Below, in pieces: positions 1 through 6,270 of a stretch of DNA of 6,939 nucleotides. The stretch's first letter is position 1. Every line of letters begins with the position of its first letter. The DNA is taken from contig JALVXE010000164.1 in assembly GCA_027038385.1 (NCBI GenBank), positions 1 to 6,939 on the forward strand, written 5' to 3'. The position numbers were made by a program, and so were the translations under genes. A model generated the notes under the pieces. That model was given only the letters and a program-made list of their open reading frames with translations, was not told the DNA's origin and searched no databases. The stretch comes from Thermotogaceae bacterium (GTDB lineage Bacteria > Thermotogota > Thermotogae > Thermotogales > Thermotogaceae).

Positions 1-714
1 GAATTGAGAATTGAAAAACCGGAAGATCCCTTGAAATTTCTAAAAGATAAAATACTCAAAATATTGAGTTTTGATACGAATCTCAATTCAGTAGAAAATC
101 CTCCAACTGTCATAAGTGTTGTTGGGGTGAACGGTTCAGGCAAAACAACTACGTGCGCAAAACTGGCAAAGATATTCGTAAATGACGGAAAAAGTGTGGT
201 CCTAGCGGCAGCAGATACCTTCAGAGCTGCTGCAATAGAACAGCTCAAATTTTGGGGAGAAAGGATAGGAGCCACCGTGATAGCCCACCAGGAGGGATCA
301 GATCCCGCGGCAGTGGCTTTTGATGCTGTAAAACATACAAAAGCACGGGGAAAAGATGTTGTAATAATAGACACGGCTGGTAGGCTTCACAATAAAAAGA
401 ATTTGATGGAAGAGCTCAGAAAAATTCACAGGGTGGTAAAAAAAGAGGTGGAAGGTGCTCCGCATGAAGTTCTTCTCGTTTTAGATGCGACAACTGGGCA
501 AAATGGACTTGTTCAAGCGAAGATATTCAAAGATATAGTAGATGTTACGGGAATTGTCGTTACAAAACTCGATGGAACTGCCAAAGGTGGAATAGTGATA
601 GCCATAGCTAAGGAGCTGGGGATACCTATAAAGTTCATAGGAGTTGGGGAAAAAGAAGAGGACTTCAGACAATTCAATGCTGAGGATTTCGTGGAGGCGC
701 TCTTTTCAGAGTGA
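1..714 (+). CDS. ftsY: Signal recognition particle receptor FtsY (5' truncated by window edge)
   Basis: SRP-receptor GTPase that docks ribosome-SRP complexes at the inner face of the cytoplasmic membrane for co-translational insertion. The reading frame is open from base 1, so the 237 visible residues are the C-terminal part; bacterial FtsY cores are near 300 residues, so roughly 60 N-terminal residues (most of the N domain) lie outside. Counting from base 1, the G1 P-loop GVNGSGKTT is at residues 42-50, the SRP-GTPase ADTFRAAA motif at 71-78, DTAGR (G3) at 124-128, TTGQN at 164-168, TKLDG (G4) at 188-192 with AKGG at 194-197, and a G5-like FIGVGE stretch near the end. All GTPase motifs are intact. 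A TTG at base 4 is an internal leucine codon, not a start. The stop is 24 nt before the next gene, which suggests co-transcription. Very confident family call. Confidence 0.97.
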   Translation, partial: ELRIEKPEDPLKFLKDKILKILSFDTNLNSVENPPTVISVVGVNGSGKTTTCAKLAKIFVNDGKSVVLAAADTFRAAAIEQLKFWGERIGATVIAHQEGSDPAAVAFDAVKHTKARGKDVVIIDTAGRLHNKKNLMEELRKIHRVVKKEVEGAPHEVLLVLDATTGQNGLVQAKIFKDIVDVTGIVVTKLDGTAKGGIVIAIAKELGIPIKFIGVGEKEEDFRQFNAEDFVEALFSE

Positions 715-726
715 TAATATATTCTC

Positions 727-731
727 GGAGG
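727..731 (+). promoter_or_regulatory. Ribosome binding site deciding the start at 739
   Basis: GGAGG lies 7 nt before ATG 739, ideal spacing. An in-frame GTG at 733 is only one base from this motif, so it is an unlikely start. This favours the 220-residue form of the downstream protein. Confidence 0.75.
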
Positions 732-738
732 TGTGAGG

Positions 739-1401
739 ATGCCTTCTTTTTGGTATAAGGAATTTGCATGCCAACTCTGTGGAAACGACTTCAGCTATCC
801 AAGAATTTTCTCGGATGCCATAATGGTCGAATCGAGGGATGAGGATCTCAAACCGAACTTCAAGGGAGTCAACGCGCTGTACTACCAAGTGATCACGTGT
901 CCAAACTGCTATCTGACACTTTTTGAAAGGGATTTCGGTACTCTCAACATACCGGATGAGAAGATAGACAAGGTGAAGAGGGTCTTGGAAAACGCGAAGA
1001 AAGAGTTCGGAAAACTAAACCTCGGTGAAGATAGAGAACTAGACGATGCCATAAAGCTCTTTTCGATAGCTGCTGCTGTTTACACCGTTATGGATCACAG
1101 CAGAGGAGCTGCTGAAGCTTACCTTAAACTCGCCTGGCTCTACCGGGAAAAAGGCATGGATAAGGAGGAAAAGGTGGCTCTTGCGAAATCCTTGAAGTTC
1201 TTCGAAAAGCACTTCAAAGAGGAAATAACAAACGAGAGGGAAGAGCCGATGATACTTTTCTACCTTGGCGAGTTGAACAAGCTACTTGGAAACAAAAGAG
1301 AAGCGGTTAAGTGGTTCTCGATACTCGTGAACAAATACAGGGGAGTTCCCTCACCTTACATAAAGGCGGCTCAAGAGAGATGGCAGGAAGTGAGGGACTG
1401 A
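739..1401 (+). CDS. DUF2225-type zinc-ribbon protein with helical repeats
   Basis: Protein of 220 residues with no established function. Residues 1-60 carry two metal-binding knuckles, CQLC (C11, C14) and CPNC (C54, C57), spaced as in a zinc ribbon. Between them are an RDED segment and a LYYQV strand just before the second pair. This order resembles the DUF2225 family, which begins with a CPxC-like pair and a plain-to-see 'yY-x-v-x-CPnC' second pair. From about residue 75 the protein is helical; stretches around 105-140 and 170-215 (AAEAYLKLAWLYREKG; ILFYLGELNKLLGNKREA) look like two or three TPR-type helix pairs, suggesting protein-protein contacts. No signal peptide or membrane segment, so cytoplasmic. 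It follows ftsY by 24 nt and its end overlaps the next gene by 22 nt. Family assignment is from motif memory; the function is unknown. Confidence 0.75.
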   Translation: MPSFWYKEFACQLCGNDFSYPRIFSDAIMVESRDEDLKPNFKGVNALYYQVITCPNCYLTLFERDFGTLNIPDEKIDKVKRVLENAKKEFGKLNLGEDRELDDAIKLFSIAAAVYTVMDHSRGAAEAYLKLAWLYREKGMDKEEKVALAKSLKFFEKHFKEEITNEREEPMILFYLGELNKLLGNKREAVKWFSILVNKYRGVPSPYIKAAQERWQEVRD

Positions 1402-2831
1402 TATACTGGGGAGCTCTTGGGATAATTCTCATATCAGTGATATTCCTCGTTTTCTCCGTAACTCAGATATCTGAGAAGCTCGATTACGTGAAAAATCTGT
1501 CTAAAAAGAATTCAGAAAGCATTTCAGAAATTCAAAAAGAATACTCCGAGCTTTTAGGAGGGTATGAAACATTAGAGAGCAGTCTGGACAGATTCTCCTA
1601 CGAAAGCTCGAGGAGTTTTAACTTGATGGGCGCGGAAATATCTGAGCTTGGAGAGAATTTGAAGAAATTGAAAATTGGCGTTGAGAACCTGAGAAAGGAC
1701 CTGGAGATCGTTGAAAAGAGAGAAGATGAGAACGAGATATCGATGGGAGGTTTAAAGGACTACGTTGAAAGTTTGGACGGAAAGATATCGGAAGTACAGA
1801 AAGCCCTTCCAGGAATCGAGAATTCACTAGAGATTTTAAAAGAAAAGGTCGATTCCAACTCCATGAAGATATCCACTTTGAAATTGAGCTTGAATGGCTG
1901 GAAAAGGGATCTGGAGGATCTGAAATCCAAAAGGATAAGATCAGTGGAGGATGAGATCAGGGAGATAAGAAGGGAAATGAATTCCCTTTTCAGGATGGTG
2001 GATATCGGAGGGAAGGATCCGATCGTGTCACCTTTCGTGATTTTGGTGATAGAGAGAGGGGATACGATTTTGGATATATCCAAAGCGTTTGGAGTTCCTG
2101 TGAAATCCATACTCGACTTGAACGGTATATCTGATCCGAGGAAACTCATGGTAGGTGACAAGATAAAGATTCCCGTATCCTTGAAAGATGTCATATCGCT
2201 TCCAGTTGAAAGCTTGAGAAAGGGAGAAGTTGTCAAAGGGATGGACGAAAGCGGTTGGATAAGGTTTAAAGTGAATGGAGATTTCAGAGCGGTTATGCCG
2301 GGAAGGGTGGAAGAAGTCAGAAACAACTATCTGAGGTTGTATCACGGGAACGACGTTTACACTTCGTACAGATTTGACGGGGAGGTATATGTTAAAGAGG
2401 GAGATTGGGTCGTGAGCGACCAGATTCTGGGGAGATGTCACAAGTACTTGGACTTTGCTCTCATGATAAACAACGAGCCGAGGGATCCTTTCAAGTACAT
2501 ATTCGACAAGATCGGGGATTTTTCAGCGACTTTCTACACGGAATGGGAAGATGGGATCCTCCCGGAGCAGGCATCGTTCAGGGTTACAAGATCCGGGAAT
2601 CTTGTGAGAAAGTGGTGGACCGTTGCCGCAGACCCTTCGGTGATATCACTTGGGAGCTACATATACATACCGCAGCTTTCGAGGATGCCAGGAGGTGGAA
2701 TTTTCCACGTTGAGGATGTTGGAAGTGCTATAAAGGGCAGGAGGATAGATATCTACGTTGGAGACATGCTCTTGGCGCTGAAGCTCTGGAAGAAGGACGT
2801 GACGGTGTATGTCATGCATGCGAGTAGATAG
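1380..2831 (+). CDS. Membrane-anchored LysM / degenerate LytM / 3D-domain peptidoglycan hydrolase
   Basis: Probable envelope-anchored cell-wall enzyme of 483 residues. In order: one hydrophobic anchor at about 7-29; a long charged coiled coil at about 30-205; a LysM peptidoglycan-binding domain at about 222-266 (RGDTILDI, then MVGDKIKIP); a LytM-like beta domain at about 284-374 (NYLRLYHGND, VKEGDWV, then EPRDPFKYI); and a 3D domain at about 383-478. The three namesake aspartates of the 3D domain are present: AADPSVISLG (D418), HVEDVGSAIKG (D446) and RRIDIYVGD (D457). 3D domains occur in lytic transglycosylase-like proteins (MltA, YuiC, YocH types), so glycan-strand cleavage is inferred. In the LytM part the expected zinc histidines are replaced (about F332, Y356, D358), so that domain is probably not catalytic. 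ATG 1380 was chosen over upstream GTG 1311 because it puts the anchor at the N-terminus and leaves only a short overlap with the previous gene; a weak AAGG/GGCGG site lies about 10 nt upstream. The 3' end overlaps the next gene by 23 nt. Confidence 0.85.
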   Translation: MAGSEGLIYWGALGIILISVIFLVFSVTQISEKLDYVKNLSKKNSESISEIQKEYSELLGGYETLESSLDRFSYESSRSFNLMGAEISELGENLKKLKIGVENLRKDLEIVEKREDENEISMGGLKDYVESLDGKISEVQKALPGIENSLEILKEKVDSNSMKISTLKLSLNGWKRDLEDLKSKRIRSVEDEIREIRREMNSLFRMVDIGGKDPIVSPFVILVIERGDTILDISKAFGVPVKSILDLNGISDPRKLMVGDKIKIPVSLKDVISLPVESLRKGEVVKGMDESGWIRFKVNGDFRAVMPGRVEEVRNNYLRLYHGNDVYTSYRFDGEVYVKEGDWVVSDQILGRCHKYLDFALMINNEPRDPFKYIFDKIGDFSATFYTEWEDGILPEQASFRVTRSGNLVRKWWTVAADPSVISLGSYIYIPQLSRMPGGGIFHVEDVGSAIKGRRIDIYVGDMLLALKLWKKDVTVYVMHASR

Positions 2832-3780
2832 AGACAGCTTTTTGAAAAATCTTCAAATTCTTAAGAAGGTGATCGGAAGATCGGATGAGACGTTTCAGTT
2901 TGTAGAATTTCAGCCAGGTGGACTGTCAGCCTGGGATGGGTGCCTTTCAGTGTCGGTTGAAGTGAATATGGATCTGCCGGTGGTTTCCATCCCGATAAAC
3001 ACTTTGTATTCCGTGATAAAGATGTGTGAAGATGATCTTGAGATATGCCACGAGGATAGCACTGTTTTGAAATGTGGAGATCTTCATGTGATATTCGAGG
3101 ATTTTGGAAAGAAAGTGAAGAGAGCACCACTTGGTGAGAAGATAGGTGAGATTTCAGATTACATCCAAGGGCTGGACTTTATAAGCAAGCCAATGAGCGA
3201 GGAAGACATGATCGAAGTTCACTTTGGAAGTACATCTGTTGCCCATGCGATGACTTCTAACATTTCTGTTTTCTACGTATTCGACGGCTTTGGGAAGAGA
3301 TTCTCCTTTTCCATGCCGTATCAATCCGTCCGGAGGCTTTCAAAAGCTGCACACGGATTGAGAAACTGGGAGATATTCGGTGGAAAGTACCTGGGCTTCA
3401 GATCGGAAGGTTTGGAAGGCTCCATCTGCGGTGAAGTTCTTTACGAACAAATAGCAATTCCGAAGTTATCATCCGCGGAGAAATTGGAGGAGAATTTCAG
3501 AAAGATGATAAAAAAGGGGTCTGCTCTCCTTGGACCTTTCGAGGCGGATATATCGGTGGCCGGTGGAAAGGTCACCATAGCGGGAGGTCGTGGGGGGATG
3601 ATCTTCGCCATGAGTGAAAATGTGAATTTGGATCAAGACTTTAAAATAAAAGTTCCTCTGAGAAAGTTCAGTTCGTACCTGTCAGATATGAGCAGCGTCT
3701 GGATATCGGTCGACGGCGGACTCGTTAAGTTCGCTGATGGAAGGAGAAAGAGGTATGTCATCACCAAAAAAGTTGTATGA
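2809..3780 (+). CDS. Divergent DNA polymerase sliding-clamp (DnaN)-like protein
   Basis: Unnamed protein of 323 residues that I read as a diverged beta-clamp fold. The N-terminus MRVDRDSFLKNLQILKKVIG follows the clamp opening (M-x-V-x-R-x-x-x-L-K-x-L). About 50-115 (SIPINTLYSVIKMCEDDLEI, then a short strand and VIFEDF) resembles the end of clamp domain 1. About 165-220 (SMPYQSVRRLSKAA through EQIAIPK) resembles the second half of domain 2. About 223-323, including KIKVPLRKFSSYLSDM and the end RYVITKKVV, resembles domain 3 with its final 'YvimP' strand. It is shorter than ordinary DnaN (about 366 residues), mainly because the first half of domain 2 is reduced, and the DnaN ATDGHRLA-type motif is absent. 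So it is not the housekeeping clamp. ATG 2809 has AGAAGGA 11 nt upstream; ATG 2818 gives a more family-like N-terminus and is possible. It overlaps both neighbours. The alternative is an unrelated beta-rich protein. Confidence 0.6.
   Translation: MSCMRVDRDSFLKNLQILKKVIGRSDETFQFVEFQPGGLSAWDGCLSVSVEVNMDLPVVSIPINTLYSVIKMCEDDLEICHEDSTVLKCGDLHVIFEDFGKKVKRAPLGEKIGEISDYIQGLDFISKPMSEEDMIEVHFGSTSVAHAMTSNISVFYVFDGFGKRFSFSMPYQSVRRLSKAAHGLRNWEIFGGKYLGFRSEGLEGSICGEVLYEQIAIPKLSSAEKLEENFRKMIKKGSALLGPFEADISVAGGKVTIAGGRGGMIFAMSENVNLDQDFKIKVPLRKFSSYLSDMSSVWISVDGGLVKFADGRRKRYVITKKVV
3741..3746 (+). promoter_or_regulatory. Ribosome binding site for pcm
   Basis: AAGGAG lies 8 nt before ATG 3755 and inside the 3' end of the preceding gene. 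An in-frame ATG at 3737 lies upstream of this site and has no comparable motif, so 3755 is the better start. Confidence 0.7.
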
Positions 3781-4711
3781 GATGCTGAAAAGGCTCGGAT
3801 ATCCGGAGAACATCGCGAAAGCTTTTGGTGAGGTTCCAAGAGAAGTCTTTGTTCATACAGATGTGGAAGATGTCTATTCCGATAGAGCCATTTTGAGCTA
3901 CAAGGGTTCTGGTTTTTACAGCACGTCGAGTCAACCCTCTTTGATGGCCGAATTTATGAAGAGTGTCAGCCTCAGAGATGGAATGAGGGTTCTAGAGATA
4001 GGTGGTGGGACGGGCTACAACGCAGCTGTGATATCAAAGATAGTAGGAAGTAACGGAACGGTTGTATCTGTTGAATACGAAGAAGAACTTTTCGAGGTCG
4101 CAAAGAAAAACATTGAAAAGCTCGCCATAAATAACGTGGTCTTTGTGAGAGGGGATGGGTATTTCGGATACCCCGAGCTAGCACCCTACGATGTTGTGCT
4201 CGTAACCGTAGGAGTAGATGAGATTCCAAACAGTTGGTTTGACCAGCTCTCAGATAGAGGGGCGATAATAGCTCCAATGAATTTGAAAAGTGTTCAGTTT
4301 TACCAACCTGCAATGCTGTTTAGAAAGGAAGGAGACTTTCTGGTCGGGATCTACAAGTCCGCTACGAACTTTATAAAAGCATCTGAGATGCTCGGAAACC
4401 TTAGTGAGAGACTTTTAAAAAGGCTGAAAAGGTGTGAAAACTACTCAGAGAAAATCCAAATGGAGATTGCCTCGATTCCGATTCTCGAAGTTGTGACCTC
4501 ATCCGTTGGAAGGCTTGGGTCGGAGTACTTCTTCGTTGACGAGGATTGTTCCGCAATCTACAAAGGGGATGAGTGGTTTCTCTGTGGAGAATGCTCGAGA
4601 CTGAAATCAGCTGTAAAGGCTTTGAAAAGAGCTCGTTTTCCGGACTTGATGTCCTCGAGATTTGGTTTCAACGAGAAGAGAGATGAATTTCTGGTAGAAA
4701 GGCTTTACTGA
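3755..4711 (+). CDS. pcm: Protein-L-isoaspartate O-methyltransferase with C-terminal extension
   Basis: Cytoplasmic repair enzyme that methylates L-isoaspartyl residues in aged proteins using S-adenosylmethionine, starting their return to normal aspartate. The product from ATG 3755 is 318 residues. Family marks: IAKAFGEVPREVFV at 20-33; the active-site region YSTSSQPSLMA at 55-65; SAM motif I VLEIGGGTGYNAAV at 79-92; an acidic VSVEYEEELF strand that binds the SAM ribose; then a GDGYFGYPELAPYDVVLVT segment. The catalytic core ends near residue 210. The remaining roughly 105 residues form an extra domain, as in the crystallised T. maritima enzyme of 317 residues, whereas most bacterial PIMTs stop near 210. 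The extension here contains three cysteines in the segments EDCSAIY and LCGECSR. It is the last gene of the + strand operon, overlapping the previous gene by 26 nt, and its stop TGA directly abuts the stop of the convergent gene. Confidence 0.95.
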   Translation: MSSPKKLYEMLKRLGYPENIAKAFGEVPREVFVHTDVEDVYSDRAILSYKGSGFYSTSSQPSLMAEFMKSVSLRDGMRVLEIGGGTGYNAAVISKIVGSNGTVVSVEYEEELFEVAKKNIEKLAINNVVFVRGDGYFGYPELAPYDVVLVTVGVDEIPNSWFDQLSDRGAIIAPMNLKSVQFYQPAMLFRKEGDFLVGIYKSATNFIKASEMLGNLSERLLKRLKRCENYSEKIQMEIASIPILEVVTSSVGRLGSEYFFVDEDCSAIYKGDEWFLCGECSRLKSAVKALKRARFPDLMSSRFGFNEKRDEFLVERLY

Positions 4712-5224
4712 TCAAAACTTCCCTCCTACTATCAGGGAAGGTTTCACAACTAGTGGTCCGAATATTTGTATGTAGTACGGTGAGAATTTTTTCGAACCTT
4801 CAAGCAGTTCAAGGTCTATCCCCAATTCAAAACACAGGTTGAAGAAAACTCCTCTAGATCCTGGAGTCTCGTACGATATCTCGAGCCCGGTCGTCAGGTA
4901 TGTGTTTACATTGTAATATGGGTAAGATCCATCCAATCCAGCGTTTAATATCGCTTTTAGCTTGAATTGATCTCGTATTTTCGATACTTCTCCTTCCAGC
5001 ATCAGGGGTTTTAGGAGAACATAGTGGTCATTTCCTATCTTCATGTACGTGATCTCGAACTGCGGGATATTCCATACGGACATCCCAATGGAAGCCCCGA
5101 ACCAATTCTCACCTTTTATGGCCGCCTGGATGTACGCAGAAAGAGGTGTCGAAAAATCAAACCAGATTTTTCCTGCAAAGGTGATCGTGGAAATAACCAC
5201 CGCTATGATCAAGATCTTTTTCAT
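4712..5224 (-). CDS. Secreted hypothetical protein, probable small outer-membrane beta-barrel
   Basis: Protein of 170 residues that I do not recognise by family. The N-terminus MKKILIIAVVISTITFAGK is a clear Sec signal peptide (two lysines, hydrophobic core, likely cleavage after TFA near residue 17). There is no lipobox cysteine. The mature part has no further membrane helix. It is rich in short aromatic and alternating polar/hydrophobic strands (FEITYMKIG, LTTGLEISYE, GVFFNLCFELGIDLEL, YYIQIFGPLVVKPSLIVGG) separated by polar or glycine turns, and it ends in phenylalanine, as many outer-membrane barrels do. About 150 mature residues would suit an 8-stranded barrel. A strong GGGAGGAG site precedes ATG 5224. 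It lies 52 nt downstream of porB on the same strand, beyond a terminator-like hairpin. Envelope location is inferred from the signal peptide; the barrel assignment is a guess from strand pattern. Confidence 0.75.
   Translation of the reverse strand: MKKILIIAVVISTITFAGKIWFDFSTPLSAYIQAAIKGENWFGASIGMSVWNIPQFEITYMKIGNDHYVLLKPLMLEGEVSKIRDQFKLKAILNAGLDGSYPYYNVNTYLTTGLEISYETPGSRGVFFNLCFELGIDLELLEGSKKFSPYYIQIFGPLVVKPSLIVGGKF
4714..4744. terminator. Candidate bidirectional terminator at the convergent junction
   Basis: CTTCCCT (4718-4724) pairs with AGGGAAG (4734-4740) around a 9-nt loop. It is flanked by AAAA on the left and GTTT on the right, so each strand has a short U stretch after the hairpin: TTTT on the - strand, only TTT after a G on the + strand. 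It sits just downstream of pcm and inside the last codons of the opposing gene. Stem and tails are modest, so termination strength is uncertain, especially for the + strand. Confidence 0.5.
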
Positions 5225-5240
5225 GATATCTCCTCCCTGC

Positions 5241-5271
5241 TAGAAGAAAAGGGGGAGCAATTCTCCCCCCC
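5241..5271 (-). terminator. Intrinsic terminator after porB
   Basis: Read on the - strand, GGGGGAG (5269-5263), a 5-nt loop, then CTCCCCC (5257-5251), followed at once by TTTTCTTC. The stem is 7 bp and almost all G/C. It begins 8 nt after the porB stop codon and is the natural end of the por transcript, although the downstream gene starts only about 20 nt further on. Confidence 0.8.
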
Positions 5272-5276
5272 TATAG

Positions 5277-6257
5277 TCACCTGATGTATTTCCCTTTCGT
5301 AGCTTCCTCGAGAGACAGGAGTCTTTCCCAGCGTCTGTCAACGTATTCCTGAAGCTCGTTGATTATTTCTTCGGCATCTGGCCTTGAAAGGAGAGGTTTA
5401 AACCTTCCCTGTGGCTTGAGAAATTCTATGAGAGGTTTGAACTGCCTTGGTTTTCTCGTGATCTTGTACACTCCCCTGTCGACTTCGTAGAGCGGCCAGT
5501 ACTTCGTCTCGACTGCGAGCTTGGATATCGAATTCGCCGCACTATCTGGAACCCTCCAGAATCTGACGCATGGAGAAAAAGCGGCTATGAAAGAAGGACC
5601 TTCAAAGTTCAAAGCCTTCTCTATCTTTGCGAAGAAGTCGTTCGGGTCGCTTATGGAAGCTGTCGCAGCGTAGACGTATTCATGTCCTGCAACTATCTCC
5701 ACTATGTTTTTCTTTATCTGAACCTTTCCCGGTATGACTTTACCAACAGGCGCGGTTGTCGTGTTCGACCCGGTCGGTGTGGAACCAGACCTCTGGTTTC
5801 CAGTGTTCATGTATCCTTCGTTGTCGTAAAGGACGTATATCACCTTGTGTCCCCTCTCTATCATTCCCGAGAGGGACTGGAGCCCTATATCGTAAGTTCC
5901 ACCGTCACCTGCGAAGACAAAGAACGCGTATTTCTTATCCTGTGGTATCTTTCCGAATTTCTTGAGGGCCTTCGCTGCGGTCTCGACACCGCTCATCGTA
6001 GCGGCGGAGTTCTCAAAGGCGTTGTGTATGTACGGGATCGTCCAAGCTGTGTACGGGTATATCGTGGATGAAACTTCAAGGCATCCGGTAGCGAGTCCAA
6101 CGACCGGTTCATATCCAAGCCTTCTCGCGACCATGAGAGAGAACTTCACGATTATCGGTGCCGCACATCCCGGACAGAGTCTGTGCCCCTGCACCAAACC
6201 TATGTCTTCCGCTCTTGTTTCAAAGGTTTTTGCCAAATCAAAAAGATTAACTGGCAT
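5277..6257 (-). CDS. porB: Pyruvate:ferredoxin oxidoreductase beta subunit
   Basis: Thiamine-pyrophosphate-binding subunit of the four-subunit enzyme that oxidises pyruvate plus CoA to acetyl-CoA and CO2, passing electrons to ferredoxin; central to sugar fermentation and H2 production in Thermotogae. At 326 residues it is full length for the family. Four cysteines that should hold the proximal [4Fe-4S] cluster are visible: C28 and C31 (LCPGCAAP), C59 (ATGCLEV) and C230 (FSPCVRFW). The TPP/Mg motif runs from GDGGTYDIG (117-125) to DNEGYMNTGNQRSG (145-158), followed by a T-rich loop TPTGSNTTTAP. The start ATG at 6257 is preceded by an AGGGGGG ribosome binding site, 13 nt after the porA stop, so porA and porB are co-transcribed. 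A hairpin terminator follows. All key residues are intact. Confidence 0.97.
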   Translation of the reverse strand: MPVNLFDLAKTFETRAEDIGLVQGHRLCPGCAAPIIVKFSLMVARRLGYEPVVGLATGCLEVSSTIYPYTAWTIPYIHNAFENSAATMSGVETAAKALKKFGKIPQDKKYAFFVFAGDGGTYDIGLQSLSGMIERGHKVIYVLYDNEGYMNTGNQRSGSTPTGSNTTTAPVGKVIPGKVQIKKNIVEIVAGHEYVYAATASISDPNDFFAKIEKALNFEGPSFIAAFSPCVRFWRVPDSAANSISKLAVETKYWPLYEVDRGVYKITRKPRQFKPLIEFLKPQGRFKPLLSRPDAEEIINELQEYVDRRWERLLSLEEATKGKYIR

Positions 6258-6263
6258 TCGTAT

Positions 6264-6270
6264 CCCCCCT
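6264..6270 (-). promoter_or_regulatory. Ribosome binding site for porB
   Basis: AGGGGGG on the - strand, 6 nt before ATG 6257, fills most of the 13-nt porA-porB gap and supports this start. Confidence 0.7.

Noticed and set aside
4..6. TTG as the start codon of ftsY
   Set aside because: The frame is open to base 1, the N domain would be missing, and no ribosome binding site can be seen; it is an internal codon of a gene cut by the window edge.
1..714. ftsY looks more A/T-rich than the por genes, suggesting transfer
   Set aside because: The difference is modest and fits stronger codon selection in highly expressed por genes; ftsY is a typical vertically inherited gene.
1760..2326. Long antisense open frame (188 codons) opposite the coiled-coil/LysM gene
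   Set aside because: Low-complexity S/P/L/F-rich translation typical of the complement of a Lys/Glu-rich gene, no ribosome binding site, lies entirely opposite a well-supported gene.
2405..2713. Open frame of 102 codons within the 3D-domain gene, same strand
   Set aside because: Out-of-frame shadow of a region whose main frame encodes conserved LytM-like and 3D motifs; its translation has no recognisable features.
5336..5341. Perfect TTGACA (- strand) inside porB as a -35 box for the envelope gene
   Set aside because: No acceptable -10 sequence lies 16-18 nt downstream; a six-base match alone is expected by chance.
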